Below are positions 52,496 to 61,476 of a stretch of DNA of 64,000 nucleotides, one piece after another. The translations under genes and the position numbers were made by a program. Positions within the stretch are counted from its first letter, which is position 1; each line of letters begins with the position of its first letter. Location of the stretch: positions 310,001-374,000 of the forward strand of contig JADJNZ010000005.1 of NCBI GenBank assembly GCA_016714015.1, read 5' to 3'. Origin of the DNA: Gemmatimonadota bacterium. GTDB taxonomy: Bacteria > Gemmatimonadota > Gemmatimonadetes > Gemmatimonadales > Gemmatimonadaceae. The notes under the pieces were generated by a model. It worked only from the letters and a program-made list of their open reading frames with translations. It was not told the DNA's origin and searched no databases.

Positions 52496-52548
52496 CGGTA
52501 CGGCGCGCGGAGCCGCGCGGCACGCGAGTTGCTCCTCCTGTGGGTCGT

Positions 52549-52977
52549 ATGCGGATCCTCAGGGACGTCGCCGACCTGGTGCACGCCGTCGTCTCACCGC
52601 TCGTGAGACCGGCGCTCCTCGGCTTGCCACTCCTGCTTCTGCTCCTCTTCGCGACCGCCCGCGATACCTGCGCCTGCCAGACCGTGCAGGACATGTACCG
52701 TGTCGCCATGCGGGTCGAACTCAGGCAGATCGTGAAGATGCAGGAGTCGCAACGCACCGCGCATGGCTACTTCCTCGACAGTCTCGCGCACGATGGCGAC
52801 TTCCCGTTCACCCGCGGTGTCGAGTTGCGCTACATGCGCGAGACGGAGACCGGGTTCGACGCCGAGGTCGCGTACGCGAGCCGGTCGCCCAACCGCTGCC
52901 GCGTTTCGCATCGATGGGGGCAGGATCCCAAGCCGACCTGCGACTTCCGGCGGTGGTACCAGTACTGGCTGGCGTGA
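52549..52977 (+). CDS. Small membrane-anchored protein, pilin-like
   Basis: 142 aa. A single hydrophobic segment (residues ~20-36; ALLGLPLLLLLLFATA) is followed by DTCACQTVQDMYRVAMRVELRQIV and KMQESQRTAHGYFLDSL. The pattern of a helix with L..I...QE, then G-Y-F, is that of type-IV-pilin/pseudopilin N-terminal helices with the first beta turn, but a prepilin peptidase site (GFTLIE) is absent, so it is only pilin-like. Four Cys residues suggest a secreted domain with disulfides (CAC near the membrane; CRVSH, PTCDF later). A GTG 9 bases upstream is an alternative start. Unknown role. Confidence 0.6.
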   Translation: MRILRDVADLVHAVVSPLVRPALLGLPLLLLLLFATARDTCACQTVQDMYRVAMRVELRQIVKMQESQRTAHGYFLDSLAHDGDFPFTRGVELRYMRETETGFDAEVAYASRSPNRCRVSHRWGQDPKPTCDFRRWYQYWLA

Positions 52978-52995
52978 CCTGCCGCGCAGCGTCCG

Positions 52996-53571
52996 TCAGC
53001 GCGTGAGTTCGCGCTCGATCCGCGTGTCCGGCACGAGCCAGATGATCGCAACGGCGACGTAGATCAGGTTCGCGACGAGGGGCGCGAGGAACGCCACGGC
53101 CACCGCGATGGCGTAGAGCAACAGCGAGAGCATGCCCTTGCGGTCCCGGCCGATCGCCCGCGCGAGCGCCGAATCGGCGCCGTGGTGCCCGAGCAGCGAG
53201 CGGACGAGGATCGAGTACGCGAGCCCCGACATCAGCAGGATGATCCCGTAGAACGCCGTCGGCGCGGCGGCGAAGTGGTTCTCGCCGAGGTAGCCCGCGG
53301 CGAACGGCACCAGCGAGAGCCAGAAGAGCAGGTGCAGGTTGGCCCAGAGGACGCCCCCGCCGATCCGGTCGGTCGCCTTCATCAGGTGATGATGGTTGTT
53401 CCAGTAGATGCCGACATAGACGAAGCTCAGCACGTAGCTCGTGAACACCGGCAGCAGGGGCGTCAGCGCCGCCCAGTCCGCGCCGTGCGGCGGCTTGAGC
53501 TCGAGCACCATGATCGTGATGATGATCGCCAGCACGCCATCGCTGAACGCCTCGAGTCGGTTGCTCTCCAT
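52996..53571 (-). CDS. TMEM175-family potassium channel (DUF1211)
   Basis: 191 aa, six hydrophobic helices. The hallmark RLEAFSDGVLAI begins helix 1, matching the (R/K)xxxFSDG motif whose Ile/Leu forms the K+ filter in bacterial TMEM175. The later helices include YVLSFVYVGIYWNNHHHLMKA and NLHLLFWLSLVPFAAGYLG. Bacterial members form tetramers from one repeat. It begins 16 bases after the stop-side of the dehydrogenase gene region and is on the same strand downstream of it, so may be co-transcribed. With KirBac at 18729 this window holds two K+ channel types. Confidence 0.93.
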   Translation of the reverse strand: MESNRLEAFSDGVLAIIITIMVLELKPPHGADWAALTPLLPVFTSYVLSFVYVGIYWNNHHHLMKATDRIGGGVLWANLHLLFWLSLVPFAAGYLGENHFAAAPTAFYGIILLMSGLAYSILVRSLLGHHGADSALARAIGRDRKGMLSLLLYAIAVAVAFLAPLVANLIYVAVAIIWLVPDTRIERELTR

Positions 53572-53587
53572 CGATCCTCCTCCGGGG

Positions 53588-55645
53588 TCAGTCCGTGGTC
53601 GCGACCGGCAGGTGGCGCCGGAACGGCACGTCGCGCACGGGCTCGCCGAACTCGCGCGCGTAGCGGTGGCCTGCATACACCGCGTGGGCGATGAGGCCGG
53701 GGGCGAGCGCATCGCCGATGCACTCCACCGACCGGACGCCCGCTGCCGTCCAATCGTGCTCGCGCGCGAGCAGCGCGGCATGCAGCGCGTCCTGAGGCAG
53801 GCGCGCGGTCACGCTCACGAGCGCATCACAGGCGAGCGGCAGGTGCGCCCCCGTCCACGCGTGCTCCAGCGTGACCGAGCCGGCCATCGCTTCACGCACG
53901 TTGCTCGACACCACCTGCCGGACACCCAGCGCATGCAGGCGCTTCTGCAGATGGCGGTACTCCAGCGTGTTCGACGACCAGGTCGCCACCGTGTCGTCCG
54001 GGGTGACGATCGTGGCGGTGCCGCCGGCGCGCACGACCAGCTCCGCCATCAGGCTGCCCATGTAGAACGCATCGTCGTCGAAGATGACGACCTCGCCGGT
54101 CGGGACCCTGCCCGCCATGAGGTCATCGGGCGTGAGGGCTCGTTCGGCGAACCCGGGGATCGCACCGCCGTTCGATCGTCCGAAGCCGTCGCGTCGCCAG
54201 ACGGCGCCGGTTGCGAGCACCACGTGCGACGCGCCGAACTCCAAGACCTCCGCCTCCGTGATCGGCGACTCGCGATAGACGGTCACTGTTCGCAGTTTCT
54301 CGATCTGCGACACGCGCCAGTCGCGCACGCGCATCCACTCGGCGAGCCCCGGCAGCCGTGCCTCACGCAGCACCCGTCCGCCCAGCTCCCGGTCTGCCTC
54401 GGAGAGATGCACGTCGAGCCCGCGTTGCCCGAGGGCGCGCGCGGCCTCGAGCCCGGCGGGGCCGGCGCCCACCACCAGCACCCGAGCCTCCTGGCGTCGT
54501 GGCGCGATCACCTCGGGATGCCACCCCTTCCGCCACTCCTCGCCCATCGTCGGATTCTGCGTGCAGCGGATGGGCGTGATCGTCATGTCGCCGCTCACGC
54601 AGATGTTGCAGCCGATGCACTCGCGGATGTCGTCGAGTCGTCCCTCCTCGATCTTCCGCGGCAGGAACGGGTCGGCGATGCTCGGGCGCGCGGCACCGAT
54701 GAGGTCCAGCACGCCGCGCCGCACCTGGTCCACCATCGTGTCCGGTGACGTGAAGCGACCGACCCCCACGACGGGCTTGGTGGTGAAGCGCTTCACCCAT
54801 CCCACGTACGGCTCCTGATGTCCCTCCTTCGCATAGCGCGACGGGATGGAGTCGTTGTACCAGGCGGCCACGTTCACGTCCCACAGGTCGGGGAGTTCGC
54901 CGAGCAGGTGGAACACCTCCTGTGCCTCGGCGACCGACATGCCGTCGGCGCCGAGGAGTTCCTCGACCGCGAAGCGCACGGCGACGGCACAGCGGTCCCC
55001 GACCGCATCGCGCGTGTCCTCGATCACCTCGCGCAGCAGGCGCGCGCGGTTCTCGAGCGACCCGCCGTACTCATCGGTGCGCTGATTGCGCCGCCGTTGC
55101 AGGAAGTGCATGGGCAGCGGCAGATCGTGCGCGGCGTACACATAGATGATGTCGAAGCCGGCGGTGCGCCCGCGGAGGGCGGCCTCGCGGTGCCAGCGCC
55201 GGTACTCGCGGATGTCGCGCTTCGTCATCGCCCGCGCCTGATGCGGATGATGGTACTTGAGGGGCTGGTGCGACGGGGCGAGCGCGACCTCGCGCGAGTA
55301 GAGGTTGCTCGCCGTGGGGCCGTTGTGCGTGAGCTCGAGCGCGGCGAGCGCGCCATGCCGATGGACCTTCTCGCACATCAGTGCGAGCGCCGGGATGTCC
55401 GCATCGTCCCAGAGTCGCGCCTCGACGTACGGCGTGAGGTCGCTGCTCGGATGGATCTCGCATTCCTCGGTGCTCACCACCGCCCAGCCACCTTCGGCCT
55501 TCGCCTCACGCATGGCCGCGTGGGCCGCGGGCATCTGGTGCCCCATGCCGTTGCAGTGCGGCACCTGGAAGAAGCGGTTGCGCGCGGTCACCGGCCCGAT
55601 GCGCACCGGTTCGAAGAGGATGTCGTAGCGAGGGTCGCGCGGCAT
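53588..55645 (-). CDS. Trimethylamine/histamine dehydrogenase-like iron-sulfur flavoprotein
   Basis: 685 aa with the three domains of trimethylamine dehydrogenase (TMADH): FMN barrel (residues 1-340), [4Fe-4S] site (C343, C346, C349, C361; CIGCNIC) and two ADP/FAD-like domains (LVVGAGPAGLEAARALG, residue ~395 on). The N-terminus (DPRYDILFEPVRIGP, NRFFQVPHC) closely follows TMADH, and C31 matches Cys30, which binds FMN covalently. Of the TMADH substrate bowl (Tyr60, Trp264, Trp355) only the middle Trp is kept (W262); the others are E61 and D353. As I recall, histamine dehydrogenase has Gln/Trp/Asp there, so a cationic primary amine or diamine is likelier than trimethylamine. Confidence 0.9.
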   Translation of the reverse strand: MPRDPRYDILFEPVRIGPVTARNRFFQVPHCNGMGHQMPAAHAAMREAKAEGGWAVVSTEECEIHPSSDLTPYVEARLWDDADIPALALMCEKVHRHGALAALELTHNGPTASNLYSREVALAPSHQPLKYHHPHQARAMTKRDIREYRRWHREAALRGRTAGFDIIYVYAAHDLPLPMHFLQRRRNQRTDEYGGSLENRARLLREVIEDTRDAVGDRCAVAVRFAVEELLGADGMSVAEAQEVFHLLGELPDLWDVNVAAWYNDSIPSRYAKEGHQEPYVGWVKRFTTKPVVGVGRFTSPDTMVDQVRRGVLDLIGAARPSIADPFLPRKIEEGRLDDIRECIGCNICVSGDMTITPIRCTQNPTMGEEWRKGWHPEVIAPRRQEARVLVVGAGPAGLEAARALGQRGLDVHLSEADRELGGRVLREARLPGLAEWMRVRDWRVSQIEKLRTVTVYRESPITEAEVLEFGASHVVLATGAVWRRDGFGRSNGGAIPGFAERALTPDDLMAGRVPTGEVVIFDDDAFYMGSLMAELVVRAGGTATIVTPDDTVATWSSNTLEYRHLQKRLHALGVRQVVSSNVREAMAGSVTLEHAWTGAHLPLACDALVSVTARLPQDALHAALLAREHDWTAAGVRSVECIGDALAPGLIAHAVYAGHRYAREFGEPVRDVPFRRHLPVATTD

Positions 55646-55715
55646 GGGGGAGAAGATAGGCGCCGCACCGGCGTACCGCTTCCGCCCAGCGCCGTCCCGT
55701 CGCACCTTGCATCCG

Positions 55716-57047
55716 ATGGCCAACCCCCTCGTCCTCCCACCGGCGCGCGTCGCGAAGCGCGTGCTCGGCGTCGCGTTCGTCGCAGCGGCGCTCGCCTCCG
55801 TGTTCGCGGCCGCGCCCACCGCCGGCACCATCCGCGTGCCGGCCGCCACCGCGTACATCGCGCCCGATCCGGGGTCGGTGCGGTTCCCCCGCAACGGCGA
55901 GGTCGCGCCGTTCGCGCGCGCGGGCACGAGCCTGCAGTGGTTCGGCGCGTTCACGAGCGCGGGGACGGTCACAGCCTCGCTGGAACTGCAGGCACCCGCC
56001 GGCCAGGAGGTCACCCTGCGGCTCGAGGCGACCGACGAGCCCGCCGATGGCGCGTGGCCGCGCGCCGCGGGAACCGCCCGTGAGATCACGGTCCGCGGGA
56101 CGGGCGCGGCAGCGCGCGTGTCGGTCGGAGCGCTCCCGGTGGGGGCGCCGGGCTACGTGCGCTTCGCCTTGTCCGTGCGCCAGCCCGCCACGACGCGCGA
56201 CCTGAAGGTCCTCGCGCTCCTCCTCGAGGGCGCCCCCGCCGACTCGGCACAGTTCAACCTCGTGCCGCGGCGCAACGCGGCGAGCGTGCATCTGCGCTAC
56301 CCGGTGGACAGTGCCGAGGTGATCACGGGCTTCTACAACGAGATCATCGCCGTCGACGACCCGGTCACGACGTACTACATGGCGACCGGCTTCGCGCGCG
56401 GCTACTTCGGCATGCAGGTGAACTCCCCCACCGAGCGACGGATCATCTTCTCGGTCTGGGACGCCGGCAACGGCACCAACGCCGATGACCGCAGCACCGT
56501 CGCCGCGGACGACCAGACACAGTTGCTCGGGAAGGGCGACGGGGTCGTGGCCGAGGTGTTCGGCAACGAGGGGACCGGGGGCCACTCGCATCTCGTGTAC
56601 GACTGGCAGACCGGGTCCACGCAGCGGTTCTTCGTGACGGCGCGACTGCACGGGACGCACACGATCTACTCGGGCTACTGGTTCCACCCCGAGCGACAGC
56701 GGTGGATGCTCATCGCCAGCTTCCGCGCGCCGAAGGACGGCCAGGGCCTGCGGCGTCTCTACTCGTTCAGCGAGAACTTCGGCGGCGAGACGGGGCACCT
56801 GCGACGGAAGGCGCGCTTCGGGCCGGCGTGGATCCGCCTGGCGAGCGGCGAGTGGCGCGAGCTGACGACGGCGACGTTCAGCCATGACGTGACGGGGCGC
56901 GCGGACCGCTTCGACCGAACCATGGGAGTCGAGGACGGCCGCTTCTTCCTCCGCCACGGCGGCTTCGTCTCCGGCGCGACGCCGCCCGGCGCGGCCTTCA
57001 CGCGTCCCGCGACCGGCGCGCCGCCGGCGATCGACCTGCCGCGCTGA
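55716..57047 (+). CDS. Exported DUF3472 protein
   Basis: 443 aa with signal VAKRVLGVAFVAAALASVFAAA. N-terminal beta domain (residues ~40-180; DUF5077-like, VRFPRNGEVAPFARAGTSLQWFGAF) precedes the DUF3472 core: NEIIAVDDPVTTYYMATGFARG, YFGMQVNSPTERRIIFSVWD, GNGTNADDR, GEGTGGHSH-type (here EGTGGHSHLVYDW) and YSGYWFHPERQRWMLIASF. It is probably a carbohydrate-binding or -processing surface protein, known only as a family. It is transcribed divergently from the TMADH-like gene, 70 bases apart. Confidence 0.88.
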   Translation: MANPLVLPPARVAKRVLGVAFVAAALASVFAAAPTAGTIRVPAATAYIAPDPGSVRFPRNGEVAPFARAGTSLQWFGAFTSAGTVTASLELQAPAGQEVTLRLEATDEPADGAWPRAAGTAREITVRGTGAAARVSVGALPVGAPGYVRFALSVRQPATTRDLKVLALLLEGAPADSAQFNLVPRRNAASVHLRYPVDSAEVITGFYNEIIAVDDPVTTYYMATGFARGYFGMQVNSPTERRIIFSVWDAGNGTNADDRSTVAADDQTQLLGKGDGVVAEVFGNEGTGGHSHLVYDWQTGSTQRFFVTARLHGTHTIYSGYWFHPERQRWMLIASFRAPKDGQGLRRLYSFSENFGGETGHLRRKARFGPAWIRLASGEWRELTTATFSHDVTGRADRFDRTMGVEDGRFFLRHGGFVSGATPPGAAFTRPATGAPPAIDLPR

Positions 57048-57100
57048 TCGACGATCGCCATCCGCTTCCGCCGGGCGACGGGGTGCGCGACCTTCCCCGC

Positions 57101-58651
57101 ATGCCACGCACCCCGAAGCCCCTCCGCCTCGCCGCGGCCATCGCGCTCGTCGCGCTCCTCGCCGCCTTCACGCAGACCGTCCCCGTCGACTGGCCGATGG
57201 TCGCCCGCATCCGTGAGGAAGGGCTCCAGCGCTCCAAGGTGATGGAGTACGAGTCGTACATCGTCGATGTCCTCGGCGCGCGTCTCACCATGTCGCGCGA
57301 CATGCAGCGCGCGCAGGCCTGGGCGCTCGACGAGATGAAGCGCATGGGGCTCGCGAACGTGGCGAGCGAGCCGTACATGGACTACGGCGTCACCTGGGAC
57401 AACGAATACGTCTCCGCGCATCTGCTCGAACCCGACTACACGCCGCTGACCGCGTACCCGGTCGCGCACACCTCCGGCACCGCCGGCAAGGTGACGGCCG
57501 AGGCGACGATCGTCGACCTGCAGACGCGGGACGACCTCGAGGCGGTCCGCGGGACGTTGCGCGGCAAGGCCGTGCTCATCTCCAATCCGGCGGTCATCGA
57601 CCTTGCGACGCTCACGAACGGCGTCCCGCGCTACACGGAGGAGCAACTCGCCGCCCTCGAGCGCGTCGCGATCGTCCCGGTGCGCCCCGCGCCGGCGCGG
57701 GCGATCCGCAACGCGGCGCTCATCACCGCGGTGGAGCGCATGGCCTTCCTCAAGAGCGAGGGGGTGGCGGTCGCGATGCAGACCGACGGCAACCGGCTCG
57801 CGATCGTCCCCGGCTACTCGCGCCCCGGCTCGCGCGACGACGGCTGGAGCGCCGAGGGGATGCGTGCCTCGGTGCCGCTCCTCGCAGTGACGCCCGAGCA
57901 CTACAACCGGATGTACCGCCTCCTCAAGCGTGGCCTTCCCGTGAAGGTGGAGGTGGAGATCCGCAATCGCATCGGCGACCGCGTGGAGCAGGCGGTGAAT
58001 CTCGTCGGCGAGATCCCCGGCACCGATCCCAAGGCCGGCGTCGTGATGCTCGGGGCGCACTTCGACACCTGGCACGGCAGCCCCAACGCGAGCGACAACT
58101 CGTCGGGGACCGCCGTCGCGCTCGAGGCGGTGCGCATCCTGAAAGCGCTCGGGGTCCGGCCCCGCCGCACGATCCGCATCGCCCTCTGGTCTGGCGAGGA
58201 GCAGGGGCTCTTCGGCTCTCGCGCCTATGTGCGGCAGCACTTCGGCGACCCGCGCGACCCACGCGTGGGCGTGAAGGCGGATCACGAGTTGCTGTCCGCG
58301 TACTTCAACCAGGACTACGGCGCCGGACAGTACCGCGGCATCTACCTGCAAGGGAACGAGGCGGCGCGCGCCATGCTCACCGCGTGGATGGCGCCCTTCC
58401 GCGACCTGGGGATGACCACCGTCTCCAACCAGAGCGTGGGCAGCACCGACCACATCCCCTTCGACGACGCGGGACTGCCGGGATTCCAGTTCCTGCAGGA
58501 CCGCACGCCGGGCACCGCGGGGCACACCAACCTCGACTACCTCGAGGGGATCCAGCCCGAGGACCTCATGAAGAACGCGACGATCATGGCGTCGTATGTC
58601 TATCATGCGGCGATGGCGGCGGAGCGCATCCCGCGGAAGGGCCGGCCGTAG
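57101..58651 (+). CDS. Exported M28 peptidase (carboxypeptidase Q-like)
   Basis: 516 aa; signal LRLAAAIALVALLAAFT. The N-terminal dimerisation helix region (IREEGLQRSKVMEYESYIVD, LTMSRDMQRAQAWALDEMKR) and a PA-domain insert are typical of plasma glutamate carboxypeptidase/CPQ. Zinc ligands are in LGAHFDTWHGSPNASDNSSG, WSGEEQGLFGS and STDHIPFDDAG. Its probable role is removing residues from small peptides outside the cell membrane. The start at 57101 fits the signal peptide; a GTG 18 bases upstream would extend it. Third M28 gene in the window. Confidence 0.92.
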   Translation: MPRTPKPLRLAAAIALVALLAAFTQTVPVDWPMVARIREEGLQRSKVMEYESYIVDVLGARLTMSRDMQRAQAWALDEMKRMGLANVASEPYMDYGVTWDNEYVSAHLLEPDYTPLTAYPVAHTSGTAGKVTAEATIVDLQTRDDLEAVRGTLRGKAVLISNPAVIDLATLTNGVPRYTEEQLAALERVAIVPVRPAPARAIRNAALITAVERMAFLKSEGVAVAMQTDGNRLAIVPGYSRPGSRDDGWSAEGMRASVPLLAVTPEHYNRMYRLLKRGLPVKVEVEIRNRIGDRVEQAVNLVGEIPGTDPKAGVVMLGAHFDTWHGSPNASDNSSGTAVALEAVRILKALGVRPRRTIRIALWSGEEQGLFGSRAYVRQHFGDPRDPRVGVKADHELLSAYFNQDYGAGQYRGIYLQGNEAARAMLTAWMAPFRDLGMTTVSNQSVGSTDHIPFDDAGLPGFQFLQDRTPGTAGHTNLDYLEGIQPEDLMKNATIMASYVYHAAMAAERIPRKGRP

Positions 58652-58700
58652 CCCGCGCCACGGGCAGGGGAGGGGCGGCGAGGCGACCCGCGACCTACGG

Positions 58701-60038
58701 CTAGGCGGTGGTCACCGGGCGGGCGAGCCGCTGCGACAGCCGGTGCAGCGGCCACCCCGCCGCGATCAATCCCGTGCCGTAGGCGAGCGGCTCCCAGCCG
58801 CTGCCGTAGAGCGCGTAGAGCGCGAAGAGCACGGCGCCCGCCGCGCACAGCACCAGTCCCGGCGTGCGCGCGAGCCGGCCGTCGCCCATGAAACGGATCG
58901 CGGCGATGGCGCAGAACAGGTAGAGCACGAGGTTCGTCGCCGTCGCGATCAGCGCGGCGAAGTTGAACGCGGCGACCCCCGCGCGCGAGTTCGCGAGCAC
59001 GAGCAGCACGCCGGTGATCGCGGCGCCGAGGATGAGGGCGCGCGACGGCACGCCGAGCGAGTTCCGCGCCCCGAACCACGGCGGGAGCGCCCCGCGCGCC
59101 GCCATCGCCGCCGGCATCTCCCCGCCGATGAGGATCCAGCCGTTGAGGCAGCCGTAGCAACTCACCACGGCGCAGAAGGCGACGAAGAGGCTCGCGCCGT
59201 TCCCCATGAAGCCGCCGATGAAGTCGGCGACCGGCGCCTTGGAGTTCACCACCACATCGAGCGGGAGCATCAACGCGACCGCGCAGGTGGAGAAGATCGT
59301 CACGACGCCGCTGAGCGTGGTGCCGATCATCGTCGCGCGCGGGACGGTGACCTCGGGCTTGTCGACCGCGTCGGCCGGGACGGCGGCGCTCTCGAGCCCG
59401 AGCATCCCGTAGAAGGTGATGCCGATCGCCGCGAGCGTCGTCGCCGGCGTCACCGGCACCGCGGTCACCGGCGTGACCGCGGCGAAGCCCTGGTCGAACA
59501 GCGTCCAGGCCGCGAGCACGATCACCGCCGCGAAGGGCAGCAGCTTGATCACCGACGAGACGAGCTGGATGCGGCCGCCCATCGCGCGGGCATTGCTCCA
59601 CGTCAGCGCGACGAGCAGCGACAGGCTCGCGACCAGCTCAGCCCCCGGGATCGCTCGCAGCGCCGGGATGAGCCGCGTCAGGTACGAGGTGCCGGTGATG
59701 CAGATGGCCGCGTTCGCCGCCCAGATGGAGACGAGGTAGCCCCACGAACCGAGGAAGGCGAGGTCCTTGCCGACGCCCATCTCCATGAAGGCGTGCGCGC
59801 CACCGACCGTGGGGAAGCGCGCGGCGAGCTTCGCGAAGACCCACGCGAGGCAGAGCGCCCCGCTGAGGCTGAGGATCCACGCGGTGACGGCGTTCCAGCC
59901 GTAGGGCGCGAGCGAGGCCGGCTGCATGAAGATCGCCGCGCCGACGATGTTGCCGACGACGAGTGCCGTCGCGGTCCAGATGCCCATCTTGCGGGCGCGC
60001 ACCGGCGTCGAGGGGATCGCGCCGGCCGCGGTGCTCAT
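58701..60038 (-). CDS. APC-family amino-acid permease
   Basis: 445 aa with 12 membrane helices. The start MGIWTATALVVGNIVGAAIFMQPASLAPYG is the unwound helix 1 of the APC fold, where the GxIVGAxIF motif binds the amino group of the substrate. Helix 6 region GITFYGMLGLESAAVPADAVDKPE is also typical. It likely imports an amino acid or exchanges it with a polyamine. Its start overlaps the stop of the aminotransferase gene (ATGA), so the pair is an uptake-and-transamination unit. ORF scanning joins part of the aminotransferase region to it, which is a frame artefact. Confidence 0.93.
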   Translation of the reverse strand: MSTAAGAIPSTPVRARKMGIWTATALVVGNIVGAAIFMQPASLAPYGWNAVTAWILSLSGALCLAWVFAKLAARFPTVGGAHAFMEMGVGKDLAFLGSWGYLVSIWAANAAICITGTSYLTRLIPALRAIPGAELVASLSLLVALTWSNARAMGGRIQLVSSVIKLLPFAAVIVLAAWTLFDQGFAAVTPVTAVPVTPATTLAAIGITFYGMLGLESAAVPADAVDKPEVTVPRATMIGTTLSGVVTIFSTCAVALMLPLDVVVNSKAPVADFIGGFMGNGASLFVAFCAVVSCYGCLNGWILIGGEMPAAMAARGALPPWFGARNSLGVPSRALILGAAITGVLLVLANSRAGVAAFNFAALIATATNLVLYLFCAIAAIRFMGDGRLARTPGLVLCAAGAVLFALYALYGSGWEPLAYGTGLIAAGWPLHRLSQRLARPVTTA

Positions 60039-61372
60039 GCGCGCGTCCCGGCGGCGGTCACTTCGGCGAGGCTCGCCTCGAGGATCGTCATCGCCTCGTC
60101 CACGTCGCCCGGCGTGATGAGCAGCGGCGGCATGAAGCGCAGCGTGCTCGCGCCGCACGAGAGGAGGAGCAGGCCGTTGTGATAGGCGCGCGTGACGAGG
60201 TCGTCGCAGAGCTGGCGCGCGGGCGTCTTGTCCCCCGCGCCGGCGATGAGCTCCATGCCGATGAACAGCCCGTGTCCGCGCACCTCGCCGATGCGAGGCT
60301 CGCGCGACTGCCACTCGCGCAGGCGGCGCATGAAGTACGCGCCGACATCGGCGGCGTTCGCCATGTACTCGCGCTCCACGAGGTCGAGCGTCGCGATCGC
60401 CGCCGCGCAGCACACGGGATTCCCACCATACGTGTTGCCGTGCGCGCCGCGCTTCCACTGCTCCATGTGGCGCTTCTTCGCGACGACGAGTCCGATCGGC
60501 ATGCCGGAGCCCAGCCCCTTGGCGAGGGTCATGATGTCGGGGACGACCCCGGTGTGGTGCGCGGCGAACATCTTCCCGGTGCGCCCCACGCCCGACTGGA
60601 CCTCGTCGAAGATCAGCAGGATGCCATGCCGGTCGCAGAGTGCACGGAGCCCTTGGAGGAAGCCCGGCGGCGGGACCACATAGCCGCCCTCGCCCTGCAT
60701 CGGCTCGATGAGGATCCCCGCCACCTCCTTCGCCGGCACGTTGTGCGTGAAGAGGACGTGTTCGATGTAGTCGAGCGTCGCCTTCCCCTGATCGTCCCCG
60801 ACGTAGATCGGCCGATAGTTGTTGGGGTACGGCACGTGTGTCACGCCGGGCATGGTCGGGAAGAAGCCGAGCTGCTGCGTGTACTTGCTGCTCGTGAAGG
60901 CGAGCGAGCCCATCGTGCGACCGTGGAAGCCCCCGAGGAAGCCGATGAAGCGCGAACGCCCGGTGACGTAGCGCGCGAGCTTGAGCGCGCCCTCGACCGA
61001 CTCCGTGCCGGAGTTGCACATGAAGCTGAGCACGGGTTCGTCGCCCATCGGCTTCAGCTCGGCGATGCGCTCGGCGAGCCGCACCTGCTTCTCGTGCCAG
61101 TAGTCGCTGGAGATGTGGAGGAAGCCCTGCGCCGCCTCGGTGATCGCTCGCACGACCTCCGGGTGCGAATGCCCCGTGGAGCAGACGGCGATGCCGGCGG
61201 CGAAGTCGAGGAATCGGTTGCCGTCGACGTCCCACACCTCGGCGCCCCTGCCGTGCGACATCGCGAAGGGATAGTCGCGCGGGTAGCTCGGCGAGACCAC
61301 GGCCGCGTCACGCGCGATGAGGGCCTTGGCCTTGGGGCCGGGGAGTTCGGTCTTGATATGCGGGGAGTGCAT
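60035..61372 (-). CDS. Class III PLP aminotransferase (ornithine/4-aminobutyrate type)
   Basis: 445 aa. Class III signature with Schiff-base Lys285 (DIMTLAKGLGSGMPIG), Asp256 in LLIFDEVQSGVGRTG, and the glycine-rich phosphate site SFMCNSGTESVEGALK. GGFHGRTMGSLAFTSSK and HGNTYGGNPVC are the family pattern. Of the class III types it reads closest to archaeal ornithine/lysine/GABA aminotransferases. It transfers an omega- or alpha-amino group to 2-oxoglutarate; a GABA assignment would fit the GabD-type dehydrogenase at 6929 but that gene is 54 kb away. Co-translated with the permease. Confidence 0.9.
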   Translation of the reverse strand: MHSPHIKTELPGPKAKALIARDAAVVSPSYPRDYPFAMSHGRGAEVWDVDGNRFLDFAAGIAVCSTGHSHPEVVRAITEAAQGFLHISSDYWHEKQVRLAERIAELKPMGDEPVLSFMCNSGTESVEGALKLARYVTGRSRFIGFLGGFHGRTMGSLAFTSSKYTQQLGFFPTMPGVTHVPYPNNYRPIYVGDDQGKATLDYIEHVLFTHNVPAKEVAGILIEPMQGEGGYVVPPPGFLQGLRALCDRHGILLIFDEVQSGVGRTGKMFAAHHTGVVPDIMTLAKGLGSGMPIGLVVAKKRHMEQWKRGAHGNTYGGNPVCCAAAIATLDLVEREYMANAADVGAYFMRRLREWQSREPRIGEVRGHGLFIGMELIAGAGDKTPARQLCDDLVTRAYHNGLLLLSCGASTLRFMPPLLITPGDVDEAMTILEASLAEVTAAGTRA

Positions 61373-61476
61373 GCGGGGCGTCCGGGAGAACGGTTGGACC
61401 TCGGCGGAAAGGTGGCGCGCCCAGCCGCGCTTCACCAGCAGTCCCGGGGCGCCGAAGCGGGCGCTGGCTCGCCGGC

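Noticed and set aside
58701..61235. Single 844-aa minus-strand protein joining aminotransferase region and permease
   Set aside because: The first 399 residues are an out-of-frame reading of the aminotransferase gene. The true genes overlap by 4 bases.
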